From: JADLDB01 sp040755835
Lineage (GTDB): Bacteria > Myxococcota > Myxococcia > Myxococcales > Myxococcaceae
Assembly: GCA_040755835.1 (NCBI GenBank)
Contig: JBFMAB010000072.1
Coordinates: 9,064 to 73,063 of the forward strand
Length of the DNA: 64,000 nt
Direction of reading: 5' to 3'
Under the pieces are notes generated by a model. The model was not told the origin of the DNA and did no database searches. It worked only from the letters and a program-made list of their open reading frames with translations. Position numbers and translations under genes: made by a program. Of the stretch, positions 8,602 to 17,368 are shown piece after piece. Position 1 is the first letter of the stretch, and each line of letters opens with the position of its first letter.

Positions 8602-9756
8602 TCAGGGTGACGGCGGGACGCCCGCGACGAGCTCGACCAGCTCGGCGCTGGTGGGCGCGTGAATGTCTTCCGGCACGCGCTGGCCGTTGGTGATGCAGGC
8701 GATGGGGCGCCCCACCGGGCCGAGCGCCGACACCAGCGCCGCCGGGCCGTGCGCCTCGTCCAGCTTGGTGAAGATGAGCCGCGTCGGCTTGAGGGGCGCG
8801 TAGCGAGCCGCCGTGGCCGCCAGCTCGCGGGCGCCCGTCGCCGCCGACAGGCACAGGTAGAGGTCGACGTCGGGGACGCTCCTCAGCATCGCGGCCTGGC
8901 GCGCGATGTCGTCGGACTTCGAGCGCCCGGCGGTGTCGATGAGGACCAGGTCGGCGTGACGGCTGAACTCCAGCGCGCGCGCCAGCTCGACGTCGGTGTG
9001 CGCGACGCGGGTGGGCACGTTCATCATGTTGCCGTACCGCGCGACCTGCTCGGCGGCGCCGATGCGGTAGGTGTCGACGGTGACGAGGGCCAGCTTGAGG
9101 TGCGACTCCATCAGCGCGTGCGCGGCGATCTTCGCCAGCGTCGTCGTCTTGCCGACGCCGGTGGGCCCCACGAGGGCGATGACGCGCCGGGGGCCTGGCA
9201 TCCACGGGGCGCGGCTGGGGATGAGGCGCTCGGCGAGCAGCTCCCGGACGGCGCGCCACAGCGCCTGGGGCTGCGAACCGTGGGCGCCGGCGGCGAGGCG
9301 CAAGAGCTCCTCGGCGAGGGGCTCGTCCAGCCCGCGGCCCACGAGGTGCTCGTAGAGGCGCATCACCGCCGGAGGAAAGCGCGGCGTCTCGGGCCCGGCG
9401 GCGGCCGCCTGCTGCCGAAGCTGGCTGCGCATGCTCTCCACGGCGCTGCGCAGGGCAATCAGCTCCTCGGCGACGAGGGCCGCCCCGGGCTCGGCAGCGG
9501 GCGCGGGCGCGGCGTAGCGCGCAGCGCCGTGGCGCACGGCGGCCGGCGGAGGAGTGGCGGGCGGAGCGGTGGCGGCCGGGGACGGCGCCGGCCGGGGCTC
9601 GAGCGCCGCCGTCACCTCGATTTCCGGGCGGCGAAAGAGGCCGCCGCTGACCTCCTGCGTCGAGAGGATGACGGCGTCGGGGCCCAGCGCGGCCTTCACC
9701 GCCGCCAGGGCGCTGCGCGCGTCACGGGCCCGGAACGTCTTCACCATCGCGCTCAT
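8602..9756 (-). CDS. flhF: Flagellar biosynthesis GTPase FlhF
   Basis: 384 residues. The N-terminal basic B domain (MVKTFRARDARSALAAVKAALGPDAVILST) precedes an Ala/Pro-rich linker. The C-terminal NG part is an SRP-type GTPase with GPTGVGKTTTLAKIAAHA as G1, VDTYRIGAAEQ as G2, LIDTAGRSKSD as G3 and TKLDEAHG as G4. FlhF sets flagellar position and recruits the first export components. It starts 4 bases after flhA stops and is followed by flhG, the standard arrangement. Confidence 0.94.
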   Translation of the reverse strand: MSAMVKTFRARDARSALAAVKAALGPDAVILSTQEVSGGLFRRPEIEVTAALEPRPAPSPAATAPPATPPPAAVRHGAARYAAPAPAAEPGAALVAEELIALRSAVESMRSQLRQQAAAAGPETPRFPPAVMRLYEHLVGRGLDEPLAEELLRLAAGAHGSQPQALWRAVRELLAERLIPSRAPWMPGPRRVIALVGPTGVGKTTTLAKIAAHALMESHLKLALVTVDTYRIGAAEQVARYGNMMNVPTRVAHTDVELARALEFSRHADLVLIDTAGRSKSDDIARQAAMLRSVPDVDLYLCLSAATGARELAATAARYAPLKPTRLIFTKLDEAHGPAALVSALGPVGRPIACITNGQRVPEDIHAPTSAELVELVAGVPPSP

Positions 9757-9759
9757 GCG

Positions 9760-11850
9760 TCACCTCTTCGCCACCAGCGGTGTGGTGGGCGTCACTTGCA
9801 AGGTCGCTGCCGGCTCGACGGCCGTCCCCGGCGTCAATTCCCGGGCGGACACCACGGACAAGTCCCCGACGAAGCGGCTGAGGAAGTCGAAGAGAGCGCG
9901 CCGGAGGTCCGGCGGCGCCATGACGACGACGGGGAGGTTGGCGGCGGACAGCTTCGCCGCCTGTTGCTCGACGGCCTGGATGAGGCGCCGCGCCGTCTCC
10001 ACGTCGGGCGCCAGCGTGGGCTCGCCGTCCGACGCGCCAAGGCTTTGACGCAGGAGCTCCTCGGTGGGCCGATCGAGGATGAGGGCGTGCAGCACCCCAC
10101 GGGCGTCCACCAGCCGGCTCGTCAGCTGGCGGCTGAGGCGGCGCCGGACCTGCTCGACGAGGTACCCCGTGTCCTTGCTGCGCGGCGCGGCGTCGGCCAC
10201 CGCCTCGAGCACCGTCTTGAAGTCGCGGACGCTGACGGACTCGCGCAACAGGCCCCGCACCACCCGCACCAGCTCGCCCAGCGTCACCGTGGCGGGCACC
10301 ACGTCTTCCACCAGCTTCGGCGCCTCCTTCGCCGTCGCGGCGAGCAGCTCCTGCACCTCCTGGCGGCCCACCAGCTCCCAGGCGTTCCGGCGCACCACCT
10401 CGGACAGGTGCGTGACGAGCACGCTGGCTGGATCGACCACGGTGAGGCCCTGCGCCTCGGCCGCGGCGCGCTCCGCCGGTTTGATCCACCGGGCCGGCAG
10501 CCCGAAGGCCGGCTCCTTCGCCGCGATGCCGTCCAGCGCCGGCGCGCGCCCCGTCGGATCCAGCACCATCACCCGATCCAGGTAGACGGTGCTGCGCGCC
10601 ACTTCGACGCCCTTGAGGTTGACGCGGTACTCGCCGGGCTCGAGGCGCAAGTTGTCCCGCAGGTGCACCGCCGGCAGCACGATGCCCAGCTCCTCGGCGA
10701 CCTGCCGCCGCAGCGCCGTGACGCGCCCGGGCACTTCGCCCCCCTTGTCGAGGTCGATGAGCGACAAGAGCTGGTAGCCCACCTCCAGCTCCAGGGTGTC
10801 CAGGCGCAACGCGTCGGTGATGCGCTCCGGCCTGGGCGCCGCGTCGTCGGCCTTCTTCGGCGGCGCGCTGCGCGCGGCCGCTTCCCGCCCCGACGCCCGC
10901 CGCGCCAACAGCGCCAGCGCGCCCGCGGTGGGGAGAAAGACCAGCGCCGGCAGCCCGGGCAACAGCCCCAGCAGCGCCAGCACGCCCGCGGTGTACGACA
11001 GCACCCGGCCACGGCCGAACAGCTGCCCGCCCACCTGGCTGCCCATGTCCGCCCCGGCCGCCCGCGTCACCAGGATGCCCGCGGCCGTCGAGACGAGCAG
11101 CGCGGGCATCTGCGACACCAGCCCGTCGCCCACGGTGAGCAGCGTGTACGTCTCGGCCGCCTGCGCCGCCGAGAGGTTGTCACGCAACACGCCGGCGATG
11201 AGCCCGCCGACGATGTTGATGGCGGTGATGAAGAGCCCGGCGATGGCGTCGCCGCGGACGAATTTCGACGCGCCGTCCATGGCGCCGAAGAACTCCACTT
11301 CCGCGTCCAGGGCGGTGCGGCGGGCGCGCGCCTCCTTGTCGTTGATGATGCCGGCGGCGAGGTCCGCGTCGATGGCCATCTGCTTGCCGGGCAGCGCGTC
11401 GAGGGTGAAGCGGGCCGCCACCTCGGACACGCGGCCGGAGCCCTTGGTGATGACCGCGAAATTCACCACCAGGAGGATGAGGAAGACGACCGCGCCGACG
11501 AGGAGGCTGCCGCCCACCGCGAAGCGGCCGAAGGCCTCGATGACGTGGCCCGCCGCGCCCGGCCCCTCGCCGCCCCGCAGGAGGATGAGCCGCGTCGTCG
11601 CCACGTTCAGCGACAGGCGGAACAGCGTCGTGATGAGGAGGATGGACGGGAAGACGGAGAACTCCAGCGCCCTCGTCAGGCCGAGGGAGATGAGCAGCAT
11701 CAGCACCGCCAGCGCGATGTTGACGGCCAACAGCGCGTCCAGCAGCGCCGGCGGCAGGGGCAACACCATGATGGCCAGCACCCCCAGGACGCCCAGCGCG
11801 AGGAGCGCCTCGGCCGGCACCCGGGCCGGCTGTGTCACGGGGGCGCTCAC
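9760..11850 (-). CDS. flhA: Flagellar type III export gate protein FlhA
   Basis: 696 residues. The start is the GTG at 11850 (SAPVTQPARVPAEALLALG), which overlaps the flhB stop as GTGA. The N-terminal half has about eight membrane helices and the FHIPEP-family signature around KGSGRVSEVAARFTLDALPGKQMAIDADL. The C-terminal cytoplasmic half docks export chaperones and runs from about residue 330 to the end, with the RWIKPAERAAAEAQGLTVVDPASV segment. Length is as expected for the family. Confidence 0.95.
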   Translation of the reverse strand: MSAPVTQPARVPAEALLALGVLGVLAIMVLPLPPALLDALLAVNIALAVLMLLISLGLTRALEFSVFPSILLITTLFRLSLNVATTRLILLRGGEGPGAAGHVIEAFGRFAVGGSLLVGAVVFLILLVVNFAVITKGSGRVSEVAARFTLDALPGKQMAIDADLAAGIINDKEARARRTALDAEVEFFGAMDGASKFVRGDAIAGLFITAINIVGGLIAGVLRDNLSAAQAAETYTLLTVGDGLVSQMPALLVSTAAGILVTRAAGADMGSQVGGQLFGRGRVLSYTAGVLALLGLLPGLPALVFLPTAGALALLARRASGREAAARSAPPKKADDAAPRPERITDALRLDTLELEVGYQLLSLIDLDKGGEVPGRVTALRRQVAEELGIVLPAVHLRDNLRLEPGEYRVNLKGVEVARSTVYLDRVMVLDPTGRAPALDGIAAKEPAFGLPARWIKPAERAAAEAQGLTVVDPASVLVTHLSEVVRRNAWELVGRQEVQELLAATAKEAPKLVEDVVPATVTLGELVRVVRGLLRESVSVRDFKTVLEAVADAAPRSKDTGYLVEQVRRRLSRQLTSRLVDARGVLHALILDRPTEELLRQSLGASDGEPTLAPDVETARRLIQAVEQQAAKLSAANLPVVVMAPPDLRRALFDFLSRFVGDLSVVSARELTPGTAVEPAATLQVTPTTPLVAKR

Positions 11851-12929
11851 GCGGCGGCCCTCCCTGCGGCGGGCGCGACGCCGCCCCGGCGCCCGGTGAC
11901 GCGGTACACGAAGGCGAGGATGGCGGCGACCGCCCGGTACGTCTCCGCCGGCACCGCCTTGCCCAGCTTCACCCGTTTGTAGAGGAGCCGCGCGAGAGCC
12001 ACGTCCTCGACGATGGGAATGCCGTGGAGCCGCGCCAGCTCGCGGATGCGCTCGGCCAGCTCGCCCTTGCCCTTCGCGATGACGCGCGGGGCGTGCCCTT
12101 CCTCCTTCCGGTACCGCAGGGCGACCGCGATGTGCGTCGGGTTGACCACCACCGCGTCCGCCTTCGGCACGTCCACCGCCAGGCGGCCCTTCGCCAGCTC
12201 GCGCGCGCGCTTCTTCCGCCGCCCCTTCAGCAGCGGATCGCCCTCGTCCTCCTTCAACTCGCGCTTCGCCTCTTCCTTCGTCATCTTCAGCTTCTCGCGG
12301 AACCGCCGGTGCGCCAGTGCAAGGTCCACACCGGCAAACACGGCCAGCACCGCCACCACCCTGACGCCGAGGCGGCCCAGCGGCTCGAAGACGGCAGCGA
12401 GCTGCGCGCCCGGCGGCGCCGTCAGCTGCTCGGCCAGCCGCAGCACGTCGTCGCGCGCCGAGAGCGCCATCACCGCGCCGACCGCGAGCACCTTCACCGA
12501 CATCAACAGGAGGTCGACGGCGAACTCCTTCGAGAAGGTGCGCTTGAAGGGATTTTTCACGAGGCGCTCCGCGTCGGGCAGCGCGAGCTCGGCCCACACG
12601 CCGCCCTTCGTCTGCGCGACGGTGACGAGCGCGGCGGCGCCGGCGGCGGCGCACAGCACCGCGAGGACGAGGCCCAGGGGCCGGGTGAGGAAGCGCGCGA
12701 GGTCGCCCAACGGCGCGCCGGCGTCCAGCGTCAGCGCCTCGCGCGTCAGCGCCACCAGCGCCGCCCCGAGCTTCGGGCCCAGGGCGAGCGCGGTGAGGAG
12801 CGCCGCCCCCATCGCCGCCACGCCCGCGGCGTCCCGGCCCACGGGGATTTTCCCGGTGTCCCACGCCTCCTTCAGCCGCCGCGGGCTCAGCAGCTCCGTC
12901 TTGTCTTCGCTGGGCGTGTCGTCGGCCAT
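11847..12929 (-). CDS. flhB: Flagellar export switch protein FlhB
   Basis: 360 residues. Four hydrophobic segments occupy the N-terminal 200 residues. The C-terminal cytoplasmic domain contains the self-cleavage motif NPTH in VVNPTHIAVALRY, which switches export from rod/hook to filament substrates. The lysine-rich stretch before it (EEAKRELKEDEGDPLLKG) is typical. It overlaps flhA by four bases and follows fliR at 10 bases. Confidence 0.95.
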   Translation of the reverse strand: MADDTPSEDKTELLSPRRLKEAWDTGKIPVGRDAAGVAAMGAALLTALALGPKLGAALVALTREALTLDAGAPLGDLARFLTRPLGLVLAVLCAAAGAAALVTVAQTKGGVWAELALPDAERLVKNPFKRTFSKEFAVDLLLMSVKVLAVGAVMALSARDDVLRLAEQLTAPPGAQLAAVFEPLGRLGVRVVAVLAVFAGVDLALAHRRFREKLKMTKEEAKRELKEDEGDPLLKGRRKKRARELAKGRLAVDVPKADAVVVNPTHIAVALRYRKEEGHAPRVIAKGKGELAERIRELARLHGIPIVEDVALARLLYKRVKLGKAVPAETYRAVAAILAFVYRVTGRRGGVAPAAGRAAA

Positions 12930-12938
12930 GGACGGGCC

Positions 12939-13688
12939 TCACGGGGCGTGCACGAAGCGCAGGGACGCCTCGGCGCAGAGGGAGATGGCGCGCGGCGAGA
13001 CCAGCCACAGCGCGCCGCCGCCGGCGAGGACTGACACCGAGAAGCCGATGTTGGAGAAGTGGAGCTGCTGCGCGGCGCGGCCGAGCAGCCCCAGCGCGAG
13101 GTGGCCCAGGGTGATGGCCGCGAGGAAAGGGAAGCCCAGGCGAACGCCCAGCACGACGGCGTGGCTGGCCTCGATGACGGCGCCGCGCGCCAGCTCGGCC
13201 ACGCTGGCCACGCTGCCCGGCGGCACCTGTTGCACCGACGAGGCGAGCCAGCGCACCAATTCGCGCTCGAGCCCCAGCGCCAGCGCCGCGCCCAGCGCCA
13301 GCACGCGGAACAGCTCGCCCAGCGTGGTGGACTCGGCGCCGCTCATTGGATCCAGCGTGGCGCCGAAGCCCAGCCCCATGGACTGCGCGCCCAACTGCCC
13401 GGCGGCGGTGGCCGCCTCGAGCGCGAAGCGCACCGCCGCGCCGGCGAACAGCCCCAGCAGCGTCTCCGCCAGCACGTCCGCCGCGAGCGCGCCGAGGTGC
13501 GGCGGCAGCGGCACGGGCGTCGCGCCGGCGCCCACGAAGGCCACCAGCGCCAACGACGCCGCGAGGGCGACGCGCACCGGGCCCGGCGCGTTCCGCATGC
13601 CGAACAACGGGGCCGCCGTGACGAAACCCGCCGCGCGGAAGAGGACCAGCGCGAAACCGTACGCCGTCAGCGGCATCAAGGAGCCCAC
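12939..13688 (-). CDS. fliR: Flagellar export apparatus protein FliR
   Basis: 249 residues, strongly hydrophobic with six or so membrane helices and the family pattern (RAAGFVTAAPLFG near the N-terminus; GLGFGATLDPMSGAESTTLGELF in the middle). FliR is part of the FliPQR export gate. The GTG start at 13688 lies one base from the fliQ stop and has an AGGGCGGG ribosome binding site inside the fliQ end; an ATG at 13676 is an alternative. Confidence 0.92.
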   Translation of the reverse strand: MGSLMPLTAYGFALVLFRAAGFVTAAPLFGMRNAPGPVRVALAASLALVAFVGAGATPVPLPPHLGALAADVLAETLLGLFAGAAVRFALEAATAAGQLGAQSMGLGFGATLDPMSGAESTTLGELFRVLALGAALALGLERELVRWLASSVQQVPPGSVASVAELARGAVIEASHAVVLGVRLGFPFLAAITLGHLALGLLGRAAQQLHFSNIGFSVSVLAGGGALWLVSPRAISLCAEASLRFVHAP

Positions 13689-13689
13689 G

Positions 13690-13953
13690 TCACCCGCCCT
13701 GCGCCATGCGCTCGAAGGCCAACTTGAGGAAGCCGGCGAGGCGCTCCACCATCCACCCGCCGAGCGCCGCGGCCACCGCGAAGGCCGCCACGACGCGGGG
13801 CAGAAACCCGACGGCCGCGTCGTTCACCTGGGTCGCCGCCTGAAAGACGCCCAGGCCCAGCCCGAGGAAGAAGAGGGTCGCGAACATCGGCCCGCCCACA
13901 ACGGCGAGCAGCACCAGGCCCTCGCGAAAGAGCACCGCACCCGCGTCCGTCAT
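13690..13953 (-). CDS. fliQ: Flagellar export apparatus protein FliQ
   Basis: 87 residues with two membrane helices (GLVLLAVVGGPMFATLFFLGLGLGVFQ and VVAAFAVAAALGGWMVERL), the normal size and shape of FliQ. The start ATG overlaps the fliP stop as ATGA, so translation is coupled. The segment QAATQVNDAAVGFLPR corresponds to the conserved family loop usually written QAxTQINEQTLxFxPK. Confidence 0.93.
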   Translation of the reverse strand: MTDAGAVLFREGLVLLAVVGGPMFATLFFLGLGLGVFQAATQVNDAAVGFLPRVVAAFAVAAALGGWMVERLAGFLKLAFERMAQGG

Positions 13954-14636
13954 GGCGAGAAGCTCCGCAGCACCGACTCGACGACCAGGTGCCAGCCGCC
14001 CGCGAGGAGAAAGACGCCCACCTTGAGCGGCAACGACACCAGCGTGGGCGGCACCATCATCATGCCCAGCGAGAGGAGAATGGCCCCCACCAACAGGTCG
14101 ATGAGCAGCATCGGCACCAGCACCGTGAGGCCCATGCGGAACGCCGTCGTCAGCTCCGACACCATGAAGGCCGGCACCGCGACGGTGAGGGGAATGTCGG
14201 CTTCTTCTTCGGGTCGCGGCGCTCCCGAGACGCCGTAGAAGAGCTGCAGATCCTCCTGCCGCACGTGCTTCAAGACGAAGCGGCGCACCGGCACCGTCGC
14301 CAGCCCCACCGCCTCGTCAGCGGACACGCGGTCCTCCAGGTACGGGGACAGCGCGTCGGCCCACACGGCCTTCGCGGTAGGCGCCATGACGAAGGCGGAC
14401 AGGGCGAGCGCGAGGCCCAGCAGCACCTGGTTGGGAGGCAACTGCGGCGTGCCCAGCCCCTGCCGCACGAAGGACAGCACGATGACGATGCGCGTGAAGC
14501 TGGTGACGGCGAGCAGCGCCGCCGCCGCGAAGGACAGCACCGTCATCAGCAGGAAAAGCTTCACCGCCGCGCTGCCGCCGCCCGACACCTGGAGCGACAG
14601 CCCGGGCTCGACGGCGCCGAGGATGATGCCCGTCAC
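13950..14636 (-). CDS. fliP: Flagellar export apparatus protein FliP
   Basis: 228 residues from the GTG at 14636, which overlaps the fliO stop as GTGA. FliP hallmarks are present: LLMTVLSFAAAALLAVTSFTRIVIVLSFVRQGLGTPQLPPNQVLLGLAL and, near the end, VPAFMVSELTTAFRMG and LLIDLLVGAILLSLGMMMVPP, given here as separate pieces of the conserved core. There is no separate cleavable leader of the enterobacterial kind, so the protein is slightly shorter than E. coli FliP. Confidence 0.94.
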   Translation of the reverse strand: MTGIILGAVEPGLSLQVSGGGSAAVKLFLLMTVLSFAAAALLAVTSFTRIVIVLSFVRQGLGTPQLPPNQVLLGLALALSAFVMAPTAKAVWADALSPYLEDRVSADEAVGLATVPVRRFVLKHVRQEDLQLFYGVSGAPRPEEEADIPLTVAVPAFMVSELTTAFRMGLTVLVPMLLIDLLVGAILLSLGMMMVPPTLVSLPLKVGVFLLAGGWHLVVESVLRSFSP

Positions 14637-15070
14637 GGCAGCACCCCGGCGGTACGGGCGGCGAGGCGGGCGCGCAATTCCTGTTCGGCGGTGGACTCCA
14701 CGAGGAGCCGCTCGAAGTCCAGCGCCTCGGTCGCCACCGACACATCGCTGGGCGCCGCGTCCGCGGCCGTCGCCGGTGCGTCGTAGCTGGTGAGGAGCTG
14801 CACCCCCGCCTCGCTGACGCCCACCACCAACAGCTTCCCGTCCACGCGGACCAGCCCCAGCGAGCGCCGCGGCCCCAGGCTCATCGACTCGAGGAGCTCG
14901 AGGCGCCGCGCGGCCCGGACGCGGCGCCGCGTCAACAGCCACGCCGCCACCGCCAACACCGCCAGCGCCAGGCCCCCCCACAGAGGGCCCGGCGAAAAGA
15001 GGGCCCCGCCGTCGGCGGGCACGGCGGTCAGGGCGGCGGTCTGCGTCACGGGCGTGGCGTCGGGCGTCAT
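14633..15070 (-). CDS. fliO: Flagellar export assembly protein FliO
   Basis: 145 residues. One membrane helix (GPLWGGLALAVLAVAAWLL, about residues 28-46) is followed by a small cytoplasmic domain with the FliO pattern LELLESMSLGPRRSLGLVRVDGKLLVVGVSE. FliO assists assembly of the FliP ring. Sequence conservation in this family is low, but position between fliN and fliP, size and the SLGPRRSLxLVxVxGxxLVVG motif agree. Confidence 0.88.
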   Translation of the reverse strand: MTPDATPVTQTAALTAVPADGGALFSPGPLWGGLALAVLAVAAWLLTRRRVRAARRLELLESMSLGPRRSLGLVRVDGKLLVVGVSEAGVQLLTSYDAPATAADAAPSDVSVATEALDFERLLVESTAEQELRARLAARTAGVLP

Positions 15071-15136
15071 CGGCGTGTCTCCGCCGGCACGTGGTGCAGC
15101 GAGCGCGCCAGCGGCCGGCGGCGCCTGCCGGAAACA

Positions 15137-15178
15137 CGGCGGCCCACGCCCGCGGGGAGGTCGGGTCGTGGGCCGCCG
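15137..15178. other. 12-bp perfect hairpin between fliN and fliO
   Basis: Arms CGGCGGCCCACG (15137-15148) and CGTGGGCCGCCG (15167-15178) are exact inverted complements around an 18-base loop. It sits in the 138-base gap between fliN and fliO, the largest gap inside an otherwise overlapping operon. No T-run follows on either strand, so a simple intrinsic terminator is unlikely; RNA processing, partial attenuation or transcript stabilisation are possible. Confidence 0.6.
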
Positions 15179-15208
15179 ACGTCGCGCCCGGTGGGGCGCG
15201 GCGATGCG

Positions 15209-15502
15209 TCAGCGCAGCCGGGCGATGCGCTCGGCCCGGCTGACGATGTCGGTGATGCGGACGCCGAACTTGTCGTTCACCACCACCGCCTCGCCGCGGG
15301 CGACGAGGCGGTCGTTGATGATGATGTCGAGCGGCTCGCCGGCCACCTTGTCCAGTTCGACGACGCTCCCCGGGCCGAGCGCGAGCAGCTCCTGAATCGT
15401 CATGCGGGTGCGGCCGAGCTGCACCATCACCTCGAGGGGCACGTCGAGGAGCAGCTCGAAGCGCTGGGTGGGGGCGGCGTCGTCGGTGAGTGTTCGTTCC
15501 AT
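15209..15502 (-). CDS. fliN: Flagellar motor switch protein FliN
   Basis: 97 residues, almost entirely the SpoA/FliN domain: LLLDVPLEVMVQLGRTRMTIQELLALGPGSVVELDK followed by DIIINDRLVARGEAVVVNDKFGVRITDIVS, written here in two pieces. It builds the lower C-ring with FliM and FliG. It begins 22 bases after the fliM stop. It lacks the long acidic N-terminal extension of some FliN/FliY proteins. Confidence 0.95.
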   Translation of the reverse strand: MERTLTDDAAPTQRFELLLDVPLEVMVQLGRTRMTIQELLALGPGSVVELDKVAGEPLDIIINDRLVARGEAVVVNDKFGVRITDIVSRAERIARLR

Positions 15503-15524
15503 GGCGGTCCTTTCCAGGCGTGCT

Positions 15525-16529
15525 TCAGGCGGCCTCGTCCTCGGCGCGACGGGGCGGTCCGGAGAGGCCGGCCTCGAGGACGATGGCGAGGCTCCCGCCG
15601 ACGACGCGCGGCTGTCCTTCGAGCTTCGCCCGGCCCTCGACGAGGAGCGGTACGGGCGCGCCTTCGTCCGTGTCCAGGGTGATGACGTCGCCCACCTCGA
15701 GCTCGAGGATGCGCCGCACCGGCAGCTCGGTCCGCCCCAGGAGGGCCGAGAGCTCGACGGGCACCGCCGCCAGCTCGTCGGCGAGCCGCGCGGCGAAGCG
15801 CGAGTCGCTGCCGGCGTTGACGCTCGGTGGGCTCGACAGCGCCTTCTTCACCGGCTCGACGGTGGCGAAGGGCACCACCAGCTGGATGCGCCCCGTCATC
15901 GTGCCCGACACCTCGAAGGTGGTGAGAATGGCCGCCTCGTTCGGCGGCCCGATGATGGCGAGCCGCGGGTCCGACTCGAAGCGCAAAAGCTCCGGGCGCA
16001 GCGGCAGGACGGGCTTCCAGGCGCGCGCCATCGCGTCGGTGAGCAGCCCGAGCAGCCGCTTGAGCACGAAGCGCTCCACGCTGGTCAGCTCGTGCCGCGC
16101 GTCGCCGACGTCGTCGGTGCGGGCCTTGCGGTCGCCCATGGCCGCCGCGAGCAACGCGTCGCCGAGCCTGGGTTCGAGCGCCACCAGCGCCAGGCCCAGG
16201 CCGGGGCCGAGCGCGATGACGCCGACGATGGTGGGCGGCGCGAGCAGCGCGTTGAAGTCGAGCAGCTTGATGAGCGTCGCGGGGGGCGACGCCACCTTGA
16301 GGTTGAGCCGCGTCCGGCCCGCGAGGCCCGTCCCCAACATCGAGGCGATCTGCTCGTTGATCGCGTCCAGCGTGGGCATCTGCCCGCGGATGATGCGCGC
16401 GCGGTTGGTGAGGTCGTACGGGACGACCTTCGCCGCCGCCCCCTCGGCGGCCACGTCCCCTTCGGACACGCGCCCCTCCTTGATGGCGTCCATCAAGGCG
16501 TTGACTTCGTCGGGGTTCAGCGTGGCCAT
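15525..16529 (-). CDS. fliM: Flagellar motor switch protein FliM
   Basis: 334 residues. The N-terminal LNPDEVNALMDAIKEG is the FliM opening that in most species carries the CheY-binding motif; here the consensus LSQxEIDALL is changed to LNPDEVNALM. The CheC-like middle domain follows (YDLTNRARIIRGQMPTLDAINEQIA), then the FliN-like C-terminal domain (LEVGDVITLDTDEGAPVPLLVEGRAKLEGQP in part). Its stop is 22 bases before fliN. Confidence 0.94.
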   Translation of the reverse strand: MATLNPDEVNALMDAIKEGRVSEGDVAAEGAAAKVVPYDLTNRARIIRGQMPTLDAINEQIASMLGTGLAGRTRLNLKVASPPATLIKLLDFNALLAPPTIVGVIALGPGLGLALVALEPRLGDALLAAAMGDRKARTDDVGDARHELTSVERFVLKRLLGLLTDAMARAWKPVLPLRPELLRFESDPRLAIIGPPNEAAILTTFEVSGTMTGRIQLVVPFATVEPVKKALSSPPSVNAGSDSRFAARLADELAAVPVELSALLGRTELPVRRILELEVGDVITLDTDEGAPVPLLVEGRAKLEGQPRVVGGSLAIVLEAGLSGPPRRAEDEAA

Positions 16530-16542
16530 GCGCCGGGCTCCC

Positions 16543-17079
16543 TCACTGCACCACGATGTCGGTGACGAAGACGGCGCGAATGGGCGAACCGGGCAGCTCC
16601 TGCGACAGCCGCGCCAACAGGTCCTTCTTCATCCGCTCGATGCCTTCGGAGCCGCGGAGGTCCTCGGTGGTGCGGTCCGCCAGGTACGACAGGAACAGCT
16701 CGCGCACCTTCGGCATCACCGCGGTGACGCGGTCCTTGTCTGCTTCCACGCCCACCTCCACTTCGAACGTCACCTTCGCGTAGCGCTCCGCCTCCGGGTT
16801 GCGCAGGTGCACGACGAACTCCGGCAGGCGCACCGTCGGCCCGAGGCCCAGCGGCGCGTGCGCGGCGGCCGGCGGCGCCTCGGCTTTCTCGGCTTCTTTC
16901 TCCGCCTCGTGGGCCGGCCCGGCGGGCGGCATGAGGAGGCTGCGCGCCAGCACCGCCGCCACCAAGAGGCTGTTCAGCACGAGCAGCACCGGCACCAGCT
17001 TGGAAGGCCTGGGCGCCAGACCCGCCGCGGCCAGGTCCGCGCCAGACTTGTCCGCCGCCTGCGCCATCGCGTCACTCAT
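16543..17079 (-). CDS. fliL: Flagellar basal body-associated protein FliL
   Basis: 178 residues. A single membrane helix (VPVLLVLNSLLVAAVLARSLL, about residues 28-48) is followed by a periplasmic FliL domain with RLPEFVVHLRNPEAERYAKVTFEVEV and a C-terminal region rich in paired charges. FliL binds the stator and rod. It is the first gene of the fliL-to-fliA operon; a sigma-54-type promoter and a GGAGAGG ribosome binding site precede the ATG. Confidence 0.92.
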   Translation of the reverse strand: MSDAMAQAADKSGADLAAAGLAPRPSKLVPVLLVLNSLLVAAVLARSLLMPPAGPAHEAEKEAEKAEAPPAAAHAPLGLGPTVRLPEFVVHLRNPEAERYAKVTFEVEVGVEADKDRVTAVMPKVRELFLSYLADRTTEDLRGSEGIERMKKDLLARLSQELPGSPIRAVFVTDIVVQ

Positions 17080-17108
17080 TCGTCGTCACCTCTCCGATGC
17101 AACCGCCT

Positions 17109-17126
17109 GAGCAACCACCGTGCCCC
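17109..17126 (-). promoter_or_regulatory. Sigma-54-type promoter of the fliL operon
   Basis: On the minus strand the sequence GGGCACGGTGGTTGCT has the -24 GG (17123-17124) and -12 GC (17111-17112) with exactly ten bases between. It matches the TGGCACGNNNNTTGCW consensus except for the first base. The predicted transcript start near 17099 leaves a 20-base leader holding GGAGAGG before the fliL ATG. A sigma-54 activator gene is in the same locus. Confidence 0.7.
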
Positions 17127-17340
17127 GGATGCGCTCGTCAGCCGTTTGGCGAAGCCGGCTGAAATCGGGGGTGTGGCGCGGCGGCTCGTCAACCCGATGA
17201 CTGGTCGCCGGTGGCCTTCCGGGGTCGGAGCGGCTCCAGGTGGGTGCGTGGCGACCGGGGGACGCCGGCGTGCGTCCGGAGGCGTCCCCGGCGGCGGCGC
17301 TCCGAAGCGCATGCACGTCCGCGGAAGGTCGTTTCACGAC

Positions 17341-17368
17341 TTGAACTGCTTCTCCGTTCGGCTAACAA
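17341..17368 (+). promoter_or_regulatory. Possible sigma-70-type promoter of the lipoprotein gene
   Basis: TTGAAC and TAACAA are separated by 16 bases, about 50 bases before the TTG start. Both boxes match only partly, but the stretch is the least GC-rich part of the gap. Weak evidence. Confidence 0.25.

Noticed and set aside
9760..13008. A 1082-residue reading frame covering flhA and part of flhB on the minus strand
   Set aside because: Only the part from the GTG at 11850 is FlhA-like; the upstream portion is an Arg/Gly-rich shadow of flhB.
17076..17312. 78-residue minus-strand frame upstream of fliL
   Set aside because: Overlaps the sigma-54 promoter and fliL leader, Arg/Pro-rich, no family features.
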